From Sclerotiophoma versabilis (Eukaryota > Ascomycota > Dothideomycetes > Pleosporales > Didymellaceae): DNA of 64,000 nt. Below are positions 11,801-22,586 of the stretch, piece after piece (within the stretch, counting starts at the first letter, position 1; every line of letters starts with the position of its first letter). The notes beneath the pieces were generated by a model. The model saw only the letters and a list, made by a program, of their open reading frames with translations, had not been told where the DNA came from and searched no databases. Made by a program: the position numbers and the translations under genes. The DNA lies in the NCBI GenBank assembly GCA_012274445.1, contig JAAROD010000029.1, forward strand, positions 1,674,001-1,738,000, in the 5' to 3' direction.

Positions 11801-13429
11801 ATTTGGTGTGAATCACAGCGTGAGTTAACGATATCTGGTCTCATCCATCAATAGAAAGACGTGTCAAGTAAAGTTCCCACTCCTAATGATGCCAGTATAT
11901 ATATGTTGAACGATGTCTCTTCTGCACCAAAGAGAACATTCTGCCTACGATGCCACTTGATGAAGTGAGTGAACAAAGAAGGTTGCAGTTGTGAACGGAC
12001 ATTGTCGAGTCACTTGCTTTAGTGCCAAGTTGATTCCGTAGATTGAGAGCAGCATTGTGAGGTAGACTCTACTAAATGAATTCGCCCATTATACGGAGTT
12101 GAGGTTGAGCTGGGACAAAGAAATGAACGGACAAAGGTCTTGCACACCTACGATATTATGCATGTTTCATGGATAGCTTCAATATGGCAATAAGCAAGAT
12201 GAACGCAGGATAAACGAGGAGAGTCGTTAAACATCGGGAGTTGATCTTTCAGTGCATCTGATAAGGTTACGTCTAGAAGTAGGCGATATGAGTCAGAAAA
12301 TCATATACCATCCGGTCTATAGCCACAATGGTTGAATGTAAGGTGATTGGATGTATTCGTGTTGGAGTGGAACAAAGAAGAGTGATACTCCACCCTGGAG
12401 CACCCATGCACCCGAAAAAAAGCCTTTCGCGGTGATCTTTGTGCATAAAGCTGGTGAAAAAAATAATACTTTCAAGTCATAAACATGACTTGCTTCGATA
12501 TCAAGGGTTGTTCTCACATCTGTTAATGCGTCGCACAACTTTGAGGCTTTCGAAGTTCCTTAACTGTGTCACCGTCTGAAGCTTCTGAGGCAGTATTCTG
12601 AAAAAATTGACTCGTAAAGCAACATGACAAAAGAGCTTGAAACAAGATAACGATTGCCAATGTGAAGGACAATGCTGTTGTTGATGTCGCCCCTGCTGAC
12701 GGAAGACTTACAGTAATAGAAGGATCACCTTCACGGTTATTTTTGCGAACATTTGAGACTTTTGTTTCCGCAGTTCAGTGTGGATATGAACATGGCAACT
12801 AGGTTGTCCTGGACTGGTTGATCGCAATCCATGCCGCCACTAACAGCCTCCTGTCGCTAAACATCTCCACAACAATGAGAGCTGACGTTACCGCTTTTTG
12901 CTCCGCTCCGATTGTGCAACAGATACTCATTTGGTGTACTAACATGTTCAAAGCTTGCCAGACCTTGATCTGGCTTCTAGTTTATCACTTGGCTGTGGAG
13001 CCAAACTTGCAACGAACATTTAACACACGAGCAATAAGCGAGATAATTTCTAATCTACGTCAATGAAGAATGATATTATTCTGTGGTCTTGCCGCTAGCA
13101 TTAGATATTGAAAGTGTTCTAGTTAAATGAGCCAGATCATTATTGGCCTTCACCTTTACTCCTTTTGATCAAGCAATGGGAGACCCCAAGTTTACCTCAT
13201 AGTCACTTGCAACAGGCATATTGTGAGCCCATTTGTCTTCACCACGGCCTTCACTTGCCAATATATACCGCAATTTACCCGCTCCATCTCTTCTAATACC
13301 CTACACCCACTCTTTACTTGACTTCTACTACTAGTACACTTTTTTCTGCCCCTTGGCACGTCAAACTCTCCACACTTCTTTCCTCTGTGTATCGACTCTA
13401 CGGTCTGCATCGCGCACCCTCGGCCAACA
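11801..13429. other. Intergenic, 1.6 kb
   Basis: No supported gene. AT-rich stretches are frequent. A TATATA element at 13261-13266 lies about 165 bp upstream of the glucanase start, followed by a pyrimidine-rich leader typical of a highly expressed secreted fungal enzyme. Confidence 0.4.
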
Positions 13430-14430
13430 ATGTCTCTTTTCCAAGTCTTCCTTTTTGCGAGCCTGGCGTTCGCCAACTTCACATTTGCAAATCCATTCCC
13501 CAAGGTTGTCGCTCGCGCCCCACCTGAGATTCCCGGTCCATCACGCCGTGGTGTTGCCTACAACGACCCCAAGTACGTCAAATACTTCGATAGCACGGGA
13601 TCGCGCGTCACTTGGGTATGTCCCAGGTTAGCCTCTCCGTGTTCTTTCTCATAGTTCTGCAGGCCTATAACTGGGACTCGCGCACCAACGGCGACCTCAA
13701 CACCTGGTATGAGTTCGTTCCAATGCTCCACTCCAACCGCCCCGACCACACCGGCAAGTGGGAAGGTGATGTATGGGCAGCTGCCTCCAGTAACAAAGAT
13801 ATGCCTACTCACCTCCTCGGCTTCAATGAGCCTGATAACTGCGAGTAGGTTCTCACTCTGGCTTTCGAAAGCCTCGCTAATAGTGCTAGGATTGGCAAGG
13901 GCGGATCGTGCATGGAAATCGGCACCGCAGTCGCTGCTTGGAAGCAATACATGGAGCCGCAGAAAGCGCTCAAGGAGAAAATGTACCTTGGGTCTCCTGC
14001 CGTTACTAATGGAGAGAACGGATTGAGCTACCTTTCTTCGTTCATTAGCGCTTGCACGGGTTGCAACATAGATTACATCAACATCCACTGGTACGTTCGT
14101 GTCGGTTTGACACCTTTTTGCGCGGCTCAAAAATAGAACTAATATTGATCAAGGTACGATCATGCATCCAATGTGGCCTATTTCAAAAATCACGTCGAGG
14201 CTACACGCAAGGTCGCTGCCGGTCGCCCTATCTGGATCACTGAGTTCATGGCTCATGGCAGCGACGACCAGGTTAAGGCTTTCTTAGACGAGGTTTTACC
14301 GTGGCTCGACGCGTCTAGCGACATTCATCGCTACACTTATTTTATGGCGACCACGGGTGATGGTCTTCTCATCGACAATAAAGGTCAGACACTGAGCAAC
14401 ATTGGTAGCCACTACGCCTTCCACACTTGA
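13430..14430 (+). CDS. Secreted GH128 (Asl1-like) beta-1,3-glucanase
   Basis: Four exons: 13430-13615, 13663-13844, 13890-14090 and 14154-14430, giving 281 residues. A signal peptide is visible (MSLFQVFLFASLAFANFTFA). The mature part is a single glycosyl-hydrolase catalytic core of the GH128 / alkali-sensitive-linkage-protein type: RRGVAYND at the start, TWAYNWDS, GFNEPDN with the predicted acid/base Glu at residue 118, YINIHWYDH, and RPIWITEF with the predicted nucleophile Glu at residue 220. The last intron splits the Trp codon of HWYD, which fixes its borders. Family members cut beta-1,3-glucan in fungal cell walls. The protein lacks the Ser/Thr-rich linker and GPI signal found in some relatives, so it is probably freely secreted. 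Confidence 0.9.
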
Positions 14431-14757
14431 GAAAAGTGTTTCGGCCTTGATTGGGGTTAGAAACCTGATATATACTCCTTACATGTTGGGGACATCGTGG
14501 CGACGGAGTTTACCATTACTCAAATGATTTCACGGTCGCTGGGCAGCTAAACTCGATGTTTCGGATTCATGAGACCTATGGCAGATAGGCTGGGCGCCCC
14601 TGCAGTGATAGAAAGGGCAAAAAGATTTCTGCTTGCAGATTTACAAACTTGAGCCCGCTTTGTGTGATTACGTTACACACATCTAATCAAATACCTGAGG
14701 CTAGGATTTCACAGTACTTACGAGTAACATCGCCGACATGTGCAAGGTCACACCTCC
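14431..14757. other. Intergenic between convergent genes
   Basis: The 3' flanks of the glucanase and asparaginase genes; nothing else seen. Confidence 0.4.
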
Positions 14758-15975
14758 TCAAGTCCCAGGGCTCCACGGCTGCCCAATAGCCTTCCTAAAC
14801 CCACCCTCGAACAGATCAATAGTTTGGTTCATACCCATTCCGCTAGCAATCGCCAATTGCAACATAATCCTCGCCTGAATGACGTGTACGAAGCCCGACT
14901 TTGCGTATGTGGGTGCCCGTGCAGGACTGCTTGGTCCAAATGGACTTCTGGTCCCGACTACGACCTGTAGGCCGCTGTCGAGTGCCTCAGCAATCTCCTC
15001 CTGCCCAGTTGGCACTCCGCCGTTGCCTGTACCTGCGATGACCACACCTGCTGCGCCGTTCGCTTGGGCGTTGAGCACTAGCTTGCCATCGAACTCGCGT
15101 GCTGCGTAGAGGATGTCGACTTTGGGGAGGGCAGGGTATGAAGGGTGGCTTGAGACGAGCGAGATGTCGAAGTAGTACTTGAAAAATGGCTGTGAAGGCG
15201 TGTTGTAGAAGACGGGCTGGCTATTGATAAAGATGCCCAGATCCCCAGTTGCTGTAGGACCGAAAGCATCTGGGTTTGTAGAGTACAGCTTCGTTACCCA
15301 GTAGCCGGGGATGATGCGAGCATTGAAGGCGACCATGAGGCCTCTGTTGCGCGACTCCGGGCTGGCGGCCAGCATAACACCATCGAAGAAGTTTGCGTCT
15401 CCGTCAAAAGAGAGGTGAGTCCACGGCCGCATGGAGCCCACTGCAACAATGGGCTTGCCGCAGTTGACGAGGCTATCCATGAGGAAAGCCGTCTCTTCAA
15501 GCGAATTGGTTCCATGTGTGTATACAGCACCAACGATATCACTGTCTTCAGAACACAGGGCGTCGTAGGCGAACCGAGTCATGTTCATGACTAAAGCATC
15601 GTTGGTACCGGTGGAACCATCATCCTCAGTTGTCCAGTTGGAAACAGCAAGTTGTGTATGGTTGAGGAGGTAGGGATTGCGGGCTATGATCTCCTCTCCA
15701 GTTATTGCTAGCTGACCATATTGTGTGTCGTCTAACGCTCCGTATATGGAGCCGCCTGAAATTGTGCCTCCGGTGAAGAGCACCCTACTGCGCGTCAGCA
15801 ATTATTGATTACACAATCCCAAAGTTACTCACAGGACTTTAGGAAGACTGCTGTTACCTCCCGACCAGGTTAGTCCCAGACGTTCACTCGCTGTTGTCAC
15901 ATTGCGATGTATTAATGCCGGTGCAGCATTACTACAACCCACAAGAAAGGCGAATGCCAGGACACAGAAAATCAT
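14758..15975 (-). CDS. Secreted L-asparaginase (type II-like) with altered catalytic Asp
   Basis: Two exons, 15975-15833 and 15787-14758, separated by a 45-bp intron (GTGAGT...GCGCAG). The product is 390 residues. An N-terminal signal peptide is clear (MIFCVLAFAFLVGCSNAAPA), and there are several N-glycosylation sequons. The asparaginase/glutaminase fold is recognised by FTGGTISGG (nucleophile Thr56), YTHGTNSLEETA, VGSMRPW, VTKLYSTN (Lys214) and IAGTGNGGVP. In the family the second catalytic Thr is followed by Asp (HGTD); here it is Asn142. The enzyme would hydrolyse Asn to Asp and ammonia outside the cell, if it is active. An upstream in-frame ATG at 16035 was not chosen because it lies inside the TATAAATG element, and the inner ATG gives the signal peptide. 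Confidence 0.88.
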
Positions 15976-16032
15976 CTTCGAAACTTCGGACTTCACAATC
16001 AGAGTATTTGGAGGAATTAGACTGCGTAAGCC

Positions 16033-16040
16033 CATTTATA
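16033..16040 (-). promoter_or_regulatory. TATA box of the asparaginase gene
   Basis: On the minus strand TATAAATG lies about 60 bases upstream of the chosen start at 15975. The upstream in-frame ATG (16035) is the last part of this element, so transcripts beginning downstream of the TATA box cannot contain it. Confidence 0.5.
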
Positions 16041-17105
16041 CCTCTCTTCCATCCCACTCTAGCATCTTGACGACGGCCTATCGATAGGTCTTGCTACAGA
16101 AGGGCCAATGCCATTCACACTGCCGTCCGGCTGTAGAGGTCCGATAGCAGATGGGTATTGCTCTTGGCAGCATAACTTGAAAAGGGAGGTGAAGTTGCGA
16201 AGACCGAATTGTATTGGTGCGGACGTTATCGGTCCTGCGTCATTGACCTGTGGAGGAGCTACATGGAGTCAAGAGCGGGGCTTTGAAGCTCACCGGGGGA
16301 GCGAAAGAGCTGAGAGCGTGACTCAACGTTATACAGATGCCGAGACAAGTAGATAACAGGCTGTCTGCGATAAGATTGTTAGCGATGGAGCACCATTCAT
16401 GGGTCTTTTAAGTGGGAGAGCCTTGCGGAGCTGTAGATGACGATGCAGGACGAGTAGGTACCAAATCGAGCTAGACCGAGTCCAGTAGCACAGTAGCTGG
16501 TCGCTATCTCAACGCGTCGCTCGGGTTTTGCATTCGCTACTCTGTTTCTAGTATTGCACGGCATGAACATGTATGTTGCGCGTCTTCAGCTCGCATGCTC
16601 GTCGGCAGTTCTGGAAAGCAGATTCGAAGTGCTGCTCGTGATGTGTGCTGGCCTCAGGCATCCACGTCACGAACCTGATAGAGTTCCCAGAAACATCCGC
16701 GAAGAAAAGAAGCATACGCCACGAAGATAAGTCTCAACCCGTACGTGGAAGATTTTGAGTGGAAACACCCTATTGATGGCTAGGCTACTGTGCTTGACAT
16801 AACGTGTGGACAGGGTGCTGTCGTTTCATCGAGGCAGTGGTTCCTCTCCGAATCACGAATGGTCCAGGGTTCCAGAATTTTCGTACTAAGACTGCCGGAC
16901 TGAGGTAGGAACATATCGTATTTCTATAGATGGTGAATGCCAAAAGTCCTCCACATGCTCCGTTCTGTACACCTATCATCCAACGTCTCCATACTGATAC
17001 AAGATGTGTTACAACGCCGCAGCCATGCAATGTCGCCGACGCAGGCTTTCTTCCGTCCTGAGGTTTTTGTACAATGGTGAATGTCGTTCTGATCTTGCTT
17101 TTCGC
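16041..17105. other. Intergenic, 1.1 kb
   Basis: Upstream region of the asparaginase gene and 3' flank of MRPS8. Short overlapping frames only; nothing supported. Confidence 0.4.
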
Positions 17106-17705
17106 CTACCACACCCTGCACAATGCCATACCACCCAGCTGCCTCTCTACACACTCGCGCGCCTCCAGAATACCCCGGTCTGTTGTGAGGAACATGCATT
17201 CTCCCGGATGTGTAAGTCCCTTGACGTAGCTCGACTCTCGTGTCCTCGTGATCTTGCCCAGGTCCTGTGATGTGAGCCATATCCGTCTTGTCGGCTTGGA
17301 AACCAGCTTCATGTTCTTGAGCACCGGTTCGTTGTTCCAGTACTTCAGGCCCAGCCAGAGCCTTCGCCTCGCGGGGTTCTGAGGTACGCCGACGCTGTCA
17401 ATCTTCTCCTTGCCCAGAGCCAACTCTGTCTTTTTTCCGCCCTCGACGTTGAATGCCTGCCATGGCTCGTCCCTCAGTTTCTGTGCCATGTGCTCCAGTT
17501 CCTCTGGATCGGGCTGGGATTGCAGAAGGAACGGTTTTGGTGGTGAGACGCCGCCGAGGGTCACAGACGAGAGGAAGCCTTCGCGCTGCAGGCCGAGAAC
17601 AAGGTTCACGTGCAGCTTCGACACGGGGATTGATGTGAGGCCGAGGCGTGCTTTCGATGCATTTTGCAGATGTGAGCACACGTGTGCAAGGTTTACGAGC
17701 GACAT
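17106..17705 (-). CDS. MRPS8: Mitochondrial small-subunit ribosomal protein uS8m
   Basis: Single exon, 199 residues. The N-terminus MSLVNLAHVCSHLQNASKAR, followed by VNLVLGLQREGFLSSVTLG, matches fungal mitochondrial S8 (yeast Mrps8 begins with the same pattern of a Leu-rich helix and EGFLSS). The C-terminal part has the S8 signature region (GECMFLTTDRGILEARECVE and a GG turn). The protein binds the central domain of the mitochondrial small-subunit rRNA. It is longer than bacterial S8 because of a central fungal insertion (about residues 60-120). The start is the only ATG that fits the conserved N-terminus; no intron is needed. Confidence 0.92.
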   Translation of the reverse strand: MSLVNLAHVCSHLQNASKARLGLTSIPVSKLHVNLVLGLQREGFLSSVTLGGVSPPKPFLLQSQPDPEELEHMAQKLRDEPWQAFNVEGGKKTELALGKEKIDSVGVPQNPARRRLWLGLKYWNNEPVLKNMKLVSKPTRRIWLTSQDLGKITRTRESSYVKGLTHPGECMFLTTDRGILEARECVERQLGGMALCRVW

Positions 17706-18187
17706 GTTGGCGGTGTGATTGCGATTATGGCCCGCGAGGGGCTGTGGCGAGGTTGAGGAGGGTGCGCTGGAGTGTCTTCAGGCCGATCGATCGGTGCGCT
17801 ATCAAATGAGTGTGTTTGTGGTGATGCAGGATGGACCCTGTGCTGCAATTGCGCGTGCTGTCGTTGATGGATACTCGTCAGTAAATTTCTCGGAGTCGCG
17901 CCTGCCTCCGGCGGAGGCCAACTGGTCCAAGCTCGACCTCCGCTGGCGCTTGCCATGGCTCTAAGAACCGAGGGCGCTTCGAGGACCAATGCCACCCTCA
18001 ACCTCACAACGGCTCAAGTATCTTAGCGTGTCCATGCCCAGACGCCTCTATATATTCTCTTGATGTCCTGTCGTGACATTTGCGTGCTGATATCTTCTGC
18101 TCTACTTTGTGGCTTTGTGACCGCGTGATATCTTGGATAGCTAGAGTCCAGGAGAGCTGACAGGCTGACACCTCATACATCAGCACA
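17706..18187. other. Divergent promoter region between MRPS8 and next gene
   Basis: About 480 bp between two divergent starts. It contains GC-rich sequence near MRPS8 and nothing I can assign. Confidence 0.4.
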
Positions 18188-19721
18188 ATGCCTCCTCAGC
18201 AGGGCGAGGTGTCCTTGACGACGCTGTAAGCTGCGAGCAGCACTGTGGCTCGCAACAAATACTGACACCACGATAGCTTTGCAGACGTCCATTACTATTT
18301 CTCCCCGCCTACCTACCAGCCGCCCCACCACCGATTCGACAAGAGCTCCTATGTCTATCTCTACCACAACCCTATGCGCCAGAGTGGGCGCATAGAGATT
18401 GCGAACAATGCTGGAACACCGAGCCAGGATGCGTTCGCTGGTGGTGAGTGGTCACTTGGAGGCGCCTACGCTTAAGCATTGCGCTGACCTTGTTTATCAA
18501 CCAGAGCTGGACACAGTGAAATTTGAACAAAGCTACAAACATCCATGCTTGTTCACTCTGACAGTAGATGCGTCTCGTGGCCAGCATGGAAGTCCAGCTT
18601 CTTCACCTCACCAGGACATGTCTCAATGGCACCTTCCTGTGCCGGACCCAAACAACCAGGGCAAATATATGTACAGGCTACACACGATAGACATCTATCT
18701 GTGGACGCCGAATGATGCCAGCATGTTCTTAGGTTCGCTGCGAAGGGTATTGCAGCCACACCAGCTGCAGATCATCGCAGATCCACACGCTATCACACCT
18801 ACTTCGGCTCACCACGAGCACAAGAACGACACGATGAGCCCCGTGATTGCGAACCTGGAACGAGCTGCGATATCTCACCAGAGCCGCACTCCTAGTATAA
18901 GCAGCACACAAGCATTTCCCGGCCCTCCACAAGCAGCGTTCCCTGGTCCGCCGGCTGCTAGAATCTCCACCGCAAGCCCTCCAGCAGCGGAGCCAGGCTA
19001 CGCTCCAATGGCGTACAACCCTGCTGCTCCGGCTGCACCGGAACCCATCGCTCATCGTGAGAAGACGCCGCCGCCACTAGATGCTGCAGAAGGGACTGGT
19101 CTCCTTGGAGCAGCTGCTCATGACTTGCGGCCTCAGCAACACAGCAATCCCCTACAGACCTCTTTCACTCCCCAGCCAACATCCGGCCCATACACGCCTG
19201 GTCTTCCCGCACCTGGTCAGGGCTTTAGTGGTCCACCAGGTGTACAGCGTACAAACACAGCCGGCTCGATGCCACCTCCACCTCAAAGCCCTCCCTCATT
19301 CGCAGGGCCCCCGCAATCCGCACCTCCAGTAGATGCATACAGTCAGAGCACTCCACAGCAGCCCGGGATTCAGCGGCAGTCATCTATGCCTGTTCAGCAG
19401 TATGCCGGATACACTTCTGGCCCTCAATCTCCTGGTCTGCCATCGCCGGGCATGCACCAACCACAGCACTATCTGGGCTACTCACAGCACCAGTACGGTA
19501 GCACTGCACAACTTCAGCCCGGAAGCACAGCACAGCAAACGCCAGGAACAGAGCCATCCGAGATGCATAAGCAGTTCTACCGCCCAACTGAACATGAAGC
19601 TAGTGTCACAGACCACAGCACGACCGCAGCAGCAGCACCCAACTCCAACATGGGCAAGAGGGTGGTGAAAGTTGAGAAGGGGGTTGGCCGTTTCTTGAAG
19701 AAGCTTGACAGTAAGTGGTGA
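18188..19721 (+). CDS. Conserved fungal protein with folded N-terminus and Pro/Gln-rich tail
   Basis: Three exons: 18188-18225, 18277-18443 and 18505-19721, giving 473 residues. Residues 1-160 look folded: FADVHYYFSPPTYQPPHHRF, YVYLYHN, GRIEIANN, then WHLPVPDP, MYRLHTIDIYLWT and a helix (FLGSLRRVL), the pattern of a beta-sheet domain closed by a helix. From about 175 to 450 the chain is Pro/Gln/Ser/Gly-rich and repetitive. It ends in a basic amphipathic stretch (KRVVKVEKGVGRFLKKLD). I recall similar uncharacterised proteins in other Pezizomycotina but no function. A perfect GTAAGT at 19711, with an AG at 19797-19798, would replace the last three residues by 16 others; I kept the unspliced end. 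Confidence 0.75.
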
Positions 19722-20505
19722 GGGTTGCGGCGCGTATTGTGGCATTTAGCCAGCGAGCGATGTTAGTACATATACCCCTCATTGAATCCGATTTACAGTT
19801 GGAGACGCGTTTAGATTGGGAGACGCGTTTGCATACACAATCAGGTGATGACCCGCAACGTAAGGTGGGGCGGCGCAGTACCAATCAAAGCCCGGAGTGC
19901 CAGGCTAGGTTAAGCTGGGACTAGTGTGGGCCCCAGAATAGCAGCAGGTTTTTGGAGATGACATGGGCGTGGCGGCTTGCTGCTGTTGACGCGAGTGTTT
20001 GAGGTCTCATAGTGGTAAATAACGAAGAGAGAAGAAGACAATCACAACATGTGCAGGAAGTCTGCCTTGACGGTGACTGGGTCTGCGTTGAGGCTCGAGG
20101 TGCCATGGTTCAGCCCGCACCGCCCCAGCCACGATTCGGACTGATCCACAATCAGCCCTGCATCTCGCATCCTAGGCCCTCAGCCTGCGCCAAGGCAAGC
20201 TCCGGGCTGAGCTGCGCCTGGATGGTGGCCGGGTGCTGGCAGCTCTTCTCTTCTCCACAATCCACGCACCTTTGCACGTCGCCACAGTTCCGGAGCGCAA
20301 TTGCTTTGTTTTGCGCATTGGTTTGGACGTCTCCAGTACATCGATTTGACACGCGCTAGTGCGTCTCAACGCCGAGGAACCAGCGGCTGTGAGCTCCACT
20401 TGCTCCAGGCGGTGATCTCATTTCCAAGCAGTTTCTGGGACAAGTCTGGGTCGAAGGGTGGTTTGACAGCTGACATCGAACGGCCACGGGTAATCGGGCT
20501 CTACC
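19722..20505. other. Intergenic, 0.8 kb
   Basis: GC-rich spacer. A short direct repeat, ttgggagacgcgttt-like, occurs twice at 19799-19830 and may be the alternative last exon of the preceding gene. Confidence 0.35.
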
Positions 20506-21896
20506 ATGCGGCTGCCCACGTTGGAAGCGAGGGCAGGTGCGCTCGAGAGGAGAATGAGCAAACAGAACAGGAGCTTCGTCATTGTATGTGCTGCACCCCT
20601 GCCTGTTGAGCGCACACAGCGCCCGTCTTGGGAGGACGACTGCTCTGACACGCCGCGCAGATTTCCATCATTGTCGTCGCCGTCTTCGCCATCCTCGTCA
20701 CCACGTACCTGCTCACCCTCCGCTTCCGCCGCCCGTTCTCAGCAATACGCAACACAGACAAGTCCGGCGACCGCCTGCCGTCGCTTTTCTCCTGGAAGCG
20801 CCTCGTCCGACGGAATCGCCATGCGTACTCGAATTCGCTGCAGGACACCGAGTACCGCGGCCCCAGCGTCAGCCACAGCACCCGCGACGGCGAGCTGGGC
20901 GGGGCCAGCGAGGCTGAGAGGCAAGCCGGCGCTGCCGGGGTGGACAGGAATACGTCGGTCCGCAGTGTCATGACGCTGCCGGCATACTCGCGCTCGGTGC
21001 GAGAGAACGAGCGGGTGCTGGGCCGCGAAGGCGAGCGGGCGGGCATGGACAACGTCGTCGAGCTGCCGGAGACGCAGGACGAGGAGGAGACGCAGCGCAA
21101 CGAGGAGATGGAGTCGCTGTACCAGATCCGCCTGGCACGGCGAGCGGAAGCTGCGGAACGCGAGGCAAGACGGCAGGCACGGCGAGAGGCCCGCGCAAGA
21201 GGCGACCAGATTGCGCTGGCAGAGATCCGCCGCCGAGCCGAGGAGGCCGCCGACGTGTCCGTCTCCCAGATGCTCATCGTCGAGCACCAGACGCGCAGCC
21301 GTGACCGCCGCGTCTCCTCTGTGGCCTACGGCGACCTGGGCGTAGCGCGACACGACGGCACCCGTGTGCGTGCCAACTCGCACGACAGCGACAACCGCCC
21401 GCTCCTCGACAATGCCGCCTCCATGTCCACGGCCAGCCGCTCGCGCGGCCTCACCAACACCTCCACCAACACCTCCATTAACACCTCCATTAACACCTCC
21501 ACCAACACCTATGACACACACCACCGCGGCCTGTCCGTCACTTCCATCTCGCCCTCTTCGGTCGACTCGCGCGCCTCCAACGACTTCGACTTCCCACAAG
21601 CCGTGCCCACTCACTCGAATTCGAGCCACGACATTGCCGCCAACGGCTTACAGACAGTGCCCAGCCGGCAAGAGAGGAGTGGCAGTGCAAGCAGAAGCCG
21701 ACTGGCATCACCAATCCCAGACATTCCCGCCGAGGAGGCGCCCGCGTACGAAGACCCGCCAGACTACGCCAGCCCCGTCGAGAGAAGAGCACCGCAGCTG
21801 CCACAACTGCCCACTCTTGAGCGCATACCGAGCATCCAGGTAGTCACCACAGAGCCTACCCCGAGCCATCCAGACCCCCCTTCTTCTTTGCGGTAA
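20506..21896 (+). CDS. Single-pass membrane protein with long cytosolic disordered tail
   Basis: Two exons, 20506-20583 and 20661-21896 (intron GTATGT...GCAG, 77 bp), giving 437 residues; an internal ATG at 20554 would give 421. One membrane segment is formed across the splice junction (FVIISIIVVAVFAILVTTYL), followed by basic RFRR, so the tail is probably cytosolic. Residues 150-230 form a charged, probably helical stretch of Arg/Glu-rich repeats (RLARRAEAAEREARRQARRE). The remainder is Ser/Thr/Pro-rich, with a short NTS/NTSI tandem repeat and PPxY-like motifs near the end (PPDYASP). These features fit fungal proteins that recruit Rsp5-type ubiquitin ligases, but that is a guess. No family recognised. 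Confidence 0.72.
21453..21512 (+). repeat. 12-bp tandem repeat inside the coding sequence
   Basis: Five units of consensus AcCAACACCTCC (two units carry ATTA instead of ACCA) encode T/I-N-T-S repeats in the preceding gene. The unit length keeps the frame, so copy number can vary without breaking the protein. Confidence 0.8.
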
Positions 21897-22586
21897 CCTA
21901 CAACCTTTGAAATCTCTTCAGCGCCTCACGCGTTTTCTTATTTAGCGGTACTATATAACGATCTTCTAGAGTGGCGGACGAGTTCACAGACGAGTTCACA
22001 GACGAGTTCACGATAGCATAGCGGGACCCAGCAGTGCCTTCCCGATCTGGATATTATCAGGCGCATAGGTACTCACATATACGGTCTGGCGTAGCCAGCA
22101 CTTGGACATTGATGTTGCATGAATTTATTATTAGTGTCACATCACATTACGCAGTTCCTATGTTGATTTTGACTGGTCTGAATGTCTGAATGATGTGTTG
22201 TACAGTGGAAGTGATGATATGGAGTGCTAATTGGAGATGCTAGAAAAAGATGCAGATGTGCCTGTGTGAAAGAGAACTGTCTTGATCTGGCTTGTAGACT
22301 GAAGATAACCCTAGACTAAACTGTTGTTAGTGTTATACTATGTTATGCAGTTTCTTTGTTGATTTGTCGAGTTTAGATAGATGTGTGATGTATTGTGTAG
22401 TAGGACTGATACAAGATGCTTCGCAGAATATGCCTACATGGGGAGATGTTGACAAACAAATAAGCCTTGTCCCGCCCTCCACACGCTTAACCAATAGGTA
22501 AAGGCTGTACCTCTACATGTGACTTCTAAACTCTTCGAGGCAATTGAGCAAACAAACGCCAACGTCATAATCTACGACATGTCCAC
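21897..22586. other. Intergenic between convergent genes, with diverged duplicate
   Basis: AT-rich convergent spacer. Two diverged copies of a roughly 60-bp sequence (starting near 22149 and near 22343, both beginning gcagtt-ct-tgttgattt) lie about 195 bp apart. Confidence 0.4.
21977..22012 (+). repeat. 12-bp tandem repeat, three units, 3' flank
   Basis: gacgagttcaca is repeated three times (the last unit ends cacg), just downstream of the stop at 21896. It is probably in the 3' UTR. Confidence 0.8.

Noticed and set aside
19711..19848. Alternative last exon of the gene at 18188
   Set aside because: GTAAGT and TTTACAG are good and phases fit (ending LGDAFAYTIR), but the unspliced end KKLDSKW is also natural and simpler; left as an alternative.
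20418..20651. Minus-strand frame with a signal-peptide-like start (MTKLLFCLLILLSSAPALAS)
   Set aside because: It is exactly antisense to the first exon and intron of the membrane-protein gene, is short, and has no continuation; the plus-strand exon joins a conserved-looking membrane segment.
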